Below are positions 58,476 through 64,000 of a stretch of 64,000 nucleotides of DNA, piece by piece. Within the stretch, counting starts at the first letter, position 1. Every line of letters starts with the position of its first letter. This DNA is from Thermothelomyces thermophilus ATCC 42464 (taxonomy: Eukaryota; Ascomycota; Sordariomycetes; Sordariales; Chaetomiaceae). The DNA lies in the NCBI RefSeq assembly GCF_000226095.1, contig NC_016474.1:3410001-3474000 (forward strand), in the 5' to 3' direction. A program made the position numbers and the translations under genes. Below the pieces are notes generated by a model, which made no database searches, had not been told where the DNA came from, and worked only from the letters and a program-made list of their open reading frames with translations.

Positions 58476-59481
58476 GTTGGCGGGCAGGCGGACGGGCCAG
58501 TAAGGTCCCCTGGGCGAAACGAAACGAGTCTCGCGCCGGGGACGACGAGGTCGGGCGGAACGTGGGGGGGGGCGGAGGGAGGGCGGTTGACGGCAACGGC
58601 GATGGTGTTGTTGCAGAGGCCCGCGTTGCTAATAATGGCCGCGGCTCAGAGCATTGGCGGGCGTCGGGTCTCCTCGAATCGGATGGGGGGACGTCGCGCA
58701 AAAAGGTTTGCCGAGCTGGCTGCTGATTGATCAGCGATGCGAGCTGGTGCTTCTCCTTGTCAGTGTACCGAGACCTTCAAACCCCCCTTGATTGACTTGA
58801 TGCAGGTCCACGCCCCTACCGGGGAAATCAAGGCCCGTGCGTCATCCCTACGAGGCGGCTCTCGCTCCGGCGGGGTAGTACTGTACTCCGTACATGTACT
58901 GTACTTGGATCTTAGTGGGGTCACGGCTGCCCTACGGGGAATTGCGGCAGCAGCTCGATACCACTTGGGCCCAATGATTGATTCAATGCGCCTACGCCCT
59001 CTGACTTGTGTGGGAGAGAGGTAGAATCTGTCGACTTCCGCTAGTTTCATTCAAGATTCCCCGGAAGGGCCCTGATAGTGGCCAGAGCCTGCCCTCTCGC
59101 TTGATGACCACTCAGCGACCCCAGTTCTGAGTTTAGCAAACCCAAGGAAGGGACACTCCCGCCGAGGCAGCAAGCAAATCATCCGGGTTTCACGGGCTGC
59201 GAGGCTTCGATTTCACAACACTCGTATCAATATTAGCAGTCACTGCGCAGGGATTGATTTTCCAAGCCGTGACAGCCCTCCTCCTCACGCCCCCGCCGTG
59301 GAGTTGCTCATCTGGCTCGTCCGACCCGTCAAGTCCGGAAACTGTGAGCGCACTAAAGAAAAAAAAGAAAAGAAAAAAAGAAAAGGACGAAAAGGTGCTC
59401 GAAACATTTGTGCCCAGCTTGCCTCGCCGGTCTTGACTCCGGAGATTAGGCTGCCCGGTCGGGGACATTCGAGGTTTGGTC
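58476..59481. other. Divergent spacer between BET5 and the kinase gene
   Basis: No gene was seen. It contains GTACTGTACTCCGTACATGTACTGTAC at about 58878-58903 and an A/G-rich block at 59355-59393. Promoters of both flanking genes are expected here. Confidence 0.5.
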
Positions 59482-62044
59482 ATGGCCAGTGCAGAAAGTC
59501 ACGAAGCTCAAATCGAGAAGACTACGGCAATCGACCTGCCGCTGCGCTCGCGCCCGGTCGACGGGGACGCAATGGCTCCGGCCGTCCAACCGCCGGCGAC
59601 TCCGGCCTTGGTCTCTCCGGGAATCCGGGTCGAGCTGTACGGCGATGCTCAGGCGAAGTCAAAGCCCGCGCCGATACAGCCTCAGTAGGTGCACATGGTC
59701 TCATATCTGGGATCCCCTCGTTAACGGCGCCTGCGCCAGATCCGCACCTCCGGATGTCCAGAGTTTCCCGAGCCCCATGAGGCATCATCGGAGGACCCCT
59801 TCGGCCCATCGCGAGATCAAGGTACGTAGGGCGTCCGACGTCAGGTGATTCGATGTCTTGTCTGCCTACTCACCGGCTCCCTGCCTGCAGGAAACGCTCA
59901 ATGCACGATCCGAGTATTACAACGAGGACTCGGAGGGCCGCTCACACCACCAAATCAATCAGTACATCATCAAGGATGAGATAGGCCGTGGCTCATACGG
60001 CTCCGTTCACTCGGCCGTCGACCAGTTTGGGAACGAATATGTCCGTCCCGGCCCCACACGGACTCTCGTCTCGACCAAACGCTGACTGACCTCTTTTAGG
60101 CCATCAAGGCGTTCTCCAAGGCACGACTCAGGAAACGGGCCCAGTCAAACATCCTCCGCCAGGGCCCGCGGCAGCCTGGCCGCTTCCACCGAGCCGGATT
60201 CGGCGCTCCTGATGACCCCATCATGGGCTACAAGGCCCAGCGAGCCAAGGAGGCCAAGGATGCCCTCTACCTGATTCGCGAAGAGATTGCCATCATGAAG
60301 AAGCTGAATCATCCCAACCTTGTTCAGCTGATTGAGGTCCTGGATGATCCCGAGGATGATAGCCTCTACATGGTATTGGAAATGTGCAAAAAGGGCGTCG
60401 TCATGCACGTCGGCCTCGGCGAATCTGCGACGCCCTACGACGAAGAGCAATGCCGGTACTGGTTCCGCGACCTGATCCTCGGTATCGAGTACCGTGAGTT
60501 CTCCTCTTCTGTTTGGTCTCATCGGCGACAAGCTACTTATGCCTACGCTGCGCGGTAGTGCACTCTCAGGGAGTCGTCCACCGTGACATCAAGCCTGATA
60601 ACCTATTGCTCACCGAAGATGACGTCCTGAAGATTGTCGATTTCGGTGTGTCCGAGATGTTCGAGAAACCCGACAACATGAGGACGGCCAAGTCCGCTGG
60701 CTCGCCCGCCTTTCTCCCTCCGGAGCTGTGTGTGGCGAAGCATGGCGACGTCTCGGGCAAAGCTGCCGACATCTGGTCCATGGGCGTCTCCTTGTATTGT
60801 CTCCGCTACGGAAGGATACCCTTCGAACGTGAAGGCGTGCTGGATATCTACGAGGCAATCAGGACCGAGACTCCGAAATTGCCCCCTGACGAGAATCCGG
60901 ATTTTGTTGACTTGATGGGGCGTGTGCTAGAAAAGGACCCGGAGAAGAGGATAACGATGGCTGAGCTCAGGGTAAGACTCCGCGGCTATGTCCCTTCATG
61001 AGAGCCGCTCCTGACCGCACTCCCAGGAACACCCGTGGGTAACGAAAGGGGGTACAGATCCGCTACTGAGCGCCGAAGAAAACTGCTCCGAACCGGTTGA
61101 TCCGCCCAACCTTCTCGAAGTGAACCACGCCTTCACCCGACGGATGAGCCACCTGATCTGTGTTGTAAGTCTCTTCTTCCCAACATGATTCGGGACCGAC
61201 TGACAACCCCCAGATGAAAGCAATCCGCAAGTTCAAGAGCCTCCTGTCCCGCCGTCGAGCTGCCCGCCAACAGGACGCCCACCAGGACCTCGGCAGCAAC
61301 GCAGGCTCTTCCTCACCTCGGCCGGACGAGAAAGCCCACGATCGACAATCCACGGCCGAGTTTGCCGCCCGCGTCCTGCGAGAGCGCCAGGAATTCCTCG
61401 CAAAAGGCGGCAGAGCCAGCCTTGACCAACTCCTCCGCCAGTCCTCCTCCTCCTCCTCGACCCTTATCGCCACCCGCACCAGCGAGTCCGAGACCCAAGA
61501 CTCGCAAGGGCAACCCCCGTCACCGCCGCCCTTTCTAGGGATTGGCACAGGCGGCATTGACGCCTTCCCCAACGCAATCGACGACCCGCGGCATCCCTTG
61601 GCTGTCGGGAATGGTGAAGGCGCGCCAGTTGAGGCGGTCGTCTCGGATTCGCCGACGGTCGTGGACTTCAACGTGTACGACCGGGCGTTTGAGGCCGAGG
61701 TGGAGCGGATCAAGAGATCGGGCAGCAGACGCGCCGGTGCCGGCGCTCGCGGGTCGAGGGGACAGGGGAGGCCGACGGGCGGTGCTGGTGCAGCAGGGCA
61801 ACCGGCCGTGATATATCAGACGAGGCTGAGCGAGCGCCGCGGCGGTGGAGATGCGGGTCTTGAGGGTGGGCAGGAGCGGCTGCTGCAGCAGCTCACCGGG
61901 GGGGGTTCGAGGTTCGCGGATGTGGTGGCGAGGGCTATGGCCGCGGAGGTGGCGAAGGAGAGGTCGGAGAAGAGCGAGGGTTCTGCGGAGGGCCAGCCTC
62001 ATGCGGGAGGTGAAGTGAATCCCCAAGGCCTAGAGCGCCAGTGA
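59482..62044 (+). CDS. Ser/Thr protein kinase, CaMKK/Snf1-activating kinase family
   Basis: This is a protein kinase of the CaMKK group (relatives: fission yeast Ssp1; budding yeast Sak1, Tos3, Elm1), expected to phosphorylate AMPK/Snf1-type kinases. Seven exons (59482-59684, 59740-59821, 59891-60040, 60100-60493, 60559-60971, 61027-61164, 61214-62044) give 736 residues. The ATP loop is IGRGSYGSV (127-134). The beta-3 lysine is AIK (148), placed right after intron 3, which has an unusual GTCCGT donor. Between beta-3 and helix C lies an Arg/Pro/Gly-rich insert (about 160-188, including RQGPRQPGRFHRAGF), a hallmark of CaMKK enzymes. HRDIKPDN (catalytic Asp286), VDFGVSEMF (Asp304), GSPAFLPPEL and EHPWV (415-418) complete the domain. 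The tail, 419-736, is disordered and Ser/Gly/Arg-rich and starts with ...MKAIRKFKSLLSRRR, a basic helix that could be a calmodulin-binding site (inference). Confidence 0.92.
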
Positions 62045-62668
62045 GGGTCAGTTGCTCGTGAACAGGATCCCCAAGGTAGACCGGCACGCTGCGGCAGTCT
62101 CGGGTTTGACCCTCCGGTTTCCGTCAACCGTTCCATCTACCACCGTGGCGTTTGGAGGATTGAAGTGAAAAGGGATGTTTCGTCGTCTCGATGGATGTTG
62201 TTTTTTTTATCATTGTGTCGAGCCGAAAAACGAAACGTCTACTTTTTCAAAAAGTGTCTTGAGTTAAGTTTGAAGGTACGAGAGCAGGTTGAGCCCAGCC
62301 TCGCTTGCTGCGAAGCGTCAACTCAAAGTTGAATGATGAAAAAAACATTTCCTCATCGCCCTCTGGACCGTCGTCCCTTTCTCGACTTTTATCTTTCCGG
62401 TAAAGATAGACGGCAATGCATTTGCACTGCCACAACCGCTTTCGCCCACCCGCATCGCCAAACAAGCAATCCCCCTCCACAACCCCGCCGGAGATAGCTA
62501 TTTTTAAGCATTGGACAAAGCCGATAAGGGCTCATTGGGACAGAGACATACGATACTTGACAATACAAAGGAGCTTTTGGTGGTTTGTGATGCTTCACAG
62601 GGCCTCAGTCAACGAAGGGCAACTCGAGCGGTGCCGAGATTGGAGTATTTGACCGCGCACTCGAGTAA

Positions 62669-62700
62669 GTATGTATGTACATACGTACATACATACATAC
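62669..62700. repeat. ATGTATGTAC/GTACATACAT palindromic tract
   Basis: TATGTATGTACATACGTACATACATACATAC-type sequence with inverted symmetry. Similar tracts lie near 45909, 53657 and 63822. Confidence 0.8.
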
Positions 62701-63916
62701 TGTACAGTACAGCACACATGACAAGGCAAGGGAAATCTGGAGGCAGGATGACGAGCCGTGGAAGAAGCTTGCCTGCCGTGTAACAATACTCTACGCTAGT
62801 AGATGGCTTATCACGTCACGGAGGACACACGCAAAGCTGGCAGCTATCTTGCATGTGCCTCGACAGGGGGGGGGGAGCAGGTCAATTCACGCCTGCAATG
62901 CCCTTGCCTAATCCTTGCCCTACACTAGATTGCTGGGCCGAGACTGCCTGGGCAGTTTTTAGAGGATTACTTTGGGGTGTCTCCTACTCTCCGTACAGCA
63001 CCCGAGACCTCGAAGTTCAAAGACTACAGACTCACTCGCCCAGCCTCCCGAGAAATGGGCCGGGAGGAGATAGATTCGAAACCATCTTGTCGCGTACGTG
63101 AACTCCGAGTTACCAATTTGTCTTGGATACCAAGGTCCAGAACCTTGGCCAAGCCAATATGGAGATATCGTGAGACCTAAGTAGCCGGGTCGAGATCTAT
63201 CTCGATCAAGATCAGCGCAAAAAGAAGTGAATAGCGGGAACTCTACGGATTACCCTGTACGCCTTCTCAGATGAGGGACAGACTTAAAGGGGGAGAGGGA
63301 AGTGCGTAACGTAAAACAGAAAGTCGCTGCTGCCTCACTCGTGTGGGCGAGTAACTTACAGCCTGAAAGGTAAGTATCCGAGACATGGGCGGGAAGAATC
63401 TCCGAGAGACGAATGAGCCGCAATATATTGGACTGACTTCGATGGACGACTGACCGGCCAGCCACCCAGCCAGCCAGCCACGCAGAAGAGGAAAAAAAAA
63501 AAGAAAGAAAGAAAGAAAGAAGGGGAAGGGATCGTACCTACAATAGAAAGTGAAATTTTTTTTGTGCTTTTGTTGAGTTGGCCCGGCGCCTTGCCTAGCG
63601 TCTGCCACAAACACTTGGCAAAAGCTTGTCTGGACAGACGAGGCAATTCGGAGTGACGCTCAGATCGAGCCGAGAAAAAAAAGTCATACATATTACGTGA
63701 TTACCAAGTGGACGCCAAGTCGCCGCCTACACTTGGGGGCAACAGTTGACCGGATGCCGGGCTGATTCCCGCGGCGATGGGCCAAGCCCAAGGGTGCACC
63801 GATCCTGCGACCTTGTATCGATGTATATATGTATGTATGTATGTACATTCATACATACATACCTTCAGACACACTACCTGTACACTTGCGTAGTTGATTA
63901 CGGTGTTCCGTGTAGT

Positions 63917-63928
63917 TACACTAGTGTA
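63917..63928. repeat. Palindrome TACACTAGTGTA, third copy
   Basis: The same 12-bp core, close to ATGTATGT/ACATACAT tracts as in the copy at 5933. Confidence 0.9.
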
Positions 63929-64000
63929 GTGGAATCCAGGGCTAAAGTCTGCTGCCGTTGCAGGCGAGCCGCGGATCTGCAAGACAATATTCGCCGGGGT

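Larger units (their letters stand above)
62045..64000. other. Right-end spacer
   Basis: No supportable gene in the last 2 kb. It contains a TATGTATGTACATACGTACATACATAC-like tract at 62669-62700, a GAAA tetranucleotide repeat at about 63500-63522, ATGTATGT/CATACATAC arms at about 63822-63868, and the palindrome TACACTAGTGTA at 63917-63928. Confidence 0.5.

Noticed and set aside
1-64000. Search for transposon, retroelement or virus-derived genes
   Set aside because: No transposase, integrase, reverse-transcriptase or capsid-like protein was recognised in any frame, and no long terminal repeats were noticed.

Overview
The window is nuclear DNA of a filamentous ascomycete, most likely a Sordariomycete and probably Sordariales or Chaetomiaceae. 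The evidence is short introns (about 50-260 nt) with GTRNGT donors and CTRAC-like branch points, strongly C-ending codons, and fungal orthologues such as Pan1, Met6, Gpi13, Atg101 and a c-type V-ATPase proteolipid. The spacers are long and rich in microsatellites. This assignment is inference from gene content and style, not from a database match. No bacterial-type operon, CRISPR array, rRNA gene or convincing tRNA gene was seen, and no transposon with recognisable proteins.

I rebuilt 15 protein-coding genes, checking intron phases so that every model stays in frame. From left to right they are: a triose-phosphate/nucleotide-sugar transporter cut by the left edge (-); a nucleotide-sugar 4,6-dehydratase (+); a LaeA-like SAM methyltransferase (+); VPS18 (+); a V-ATPase proteolipid c subunit (-); a GPI-anchored aspartyl protease (+); the mRNA export factor RAE1 (+); the PUF3-type Pumilio protein (-); a small unnamed single-pass membrane protein (+); GPI13 ethanolamine-phosphate transferase (+); MET6 methionine synthase (-); PAN1 (+); a forkhead transcription factor (+); ATG101 (-); PEX3 (+); TRAPP subunit BET5 (-); and a CaMKK-type kinase (+). 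With the partial transporter that makes 17 loci in 64 kb.

The genes are housekeeping functions, many of them in endomembrane traffic: VPS18 in HOPS/CORVET, the V-ATPase, BET5 in TRAPP, PAN1 in endocytosis, ATG101 in autophagy initiation, PEX3 in peroxisome biogenesis, and GPI13 with a GPI-anchored protease. They do not form a cluster. Several neighbours converge (VPS18/V-ATPase, RAE1/PUF3, GPI13/MET6, forkhead/ATG101, PEX3/BET5). ATG101 and PEX3 diverge from a shared 1.8-kb spacer.

Nearly half of the window is non-coding, including a 5.7-kb stretch (24.0-29.7 kb) without a supportable gene. These spacers carry short palindromic motifs far more often than chance allows: TACGGAGTA/TACTCCGTA at least 18 times, TACACTAGTGTA three times, and ATGTATGT/ACATACAT tracts. 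They also carry long G/C homopolymers and pyrimidine repeats. These motifs and an uncharacterised membrane protein with two LPxY motifs are the least explained items. I did not find a clearly new multi-gene system.
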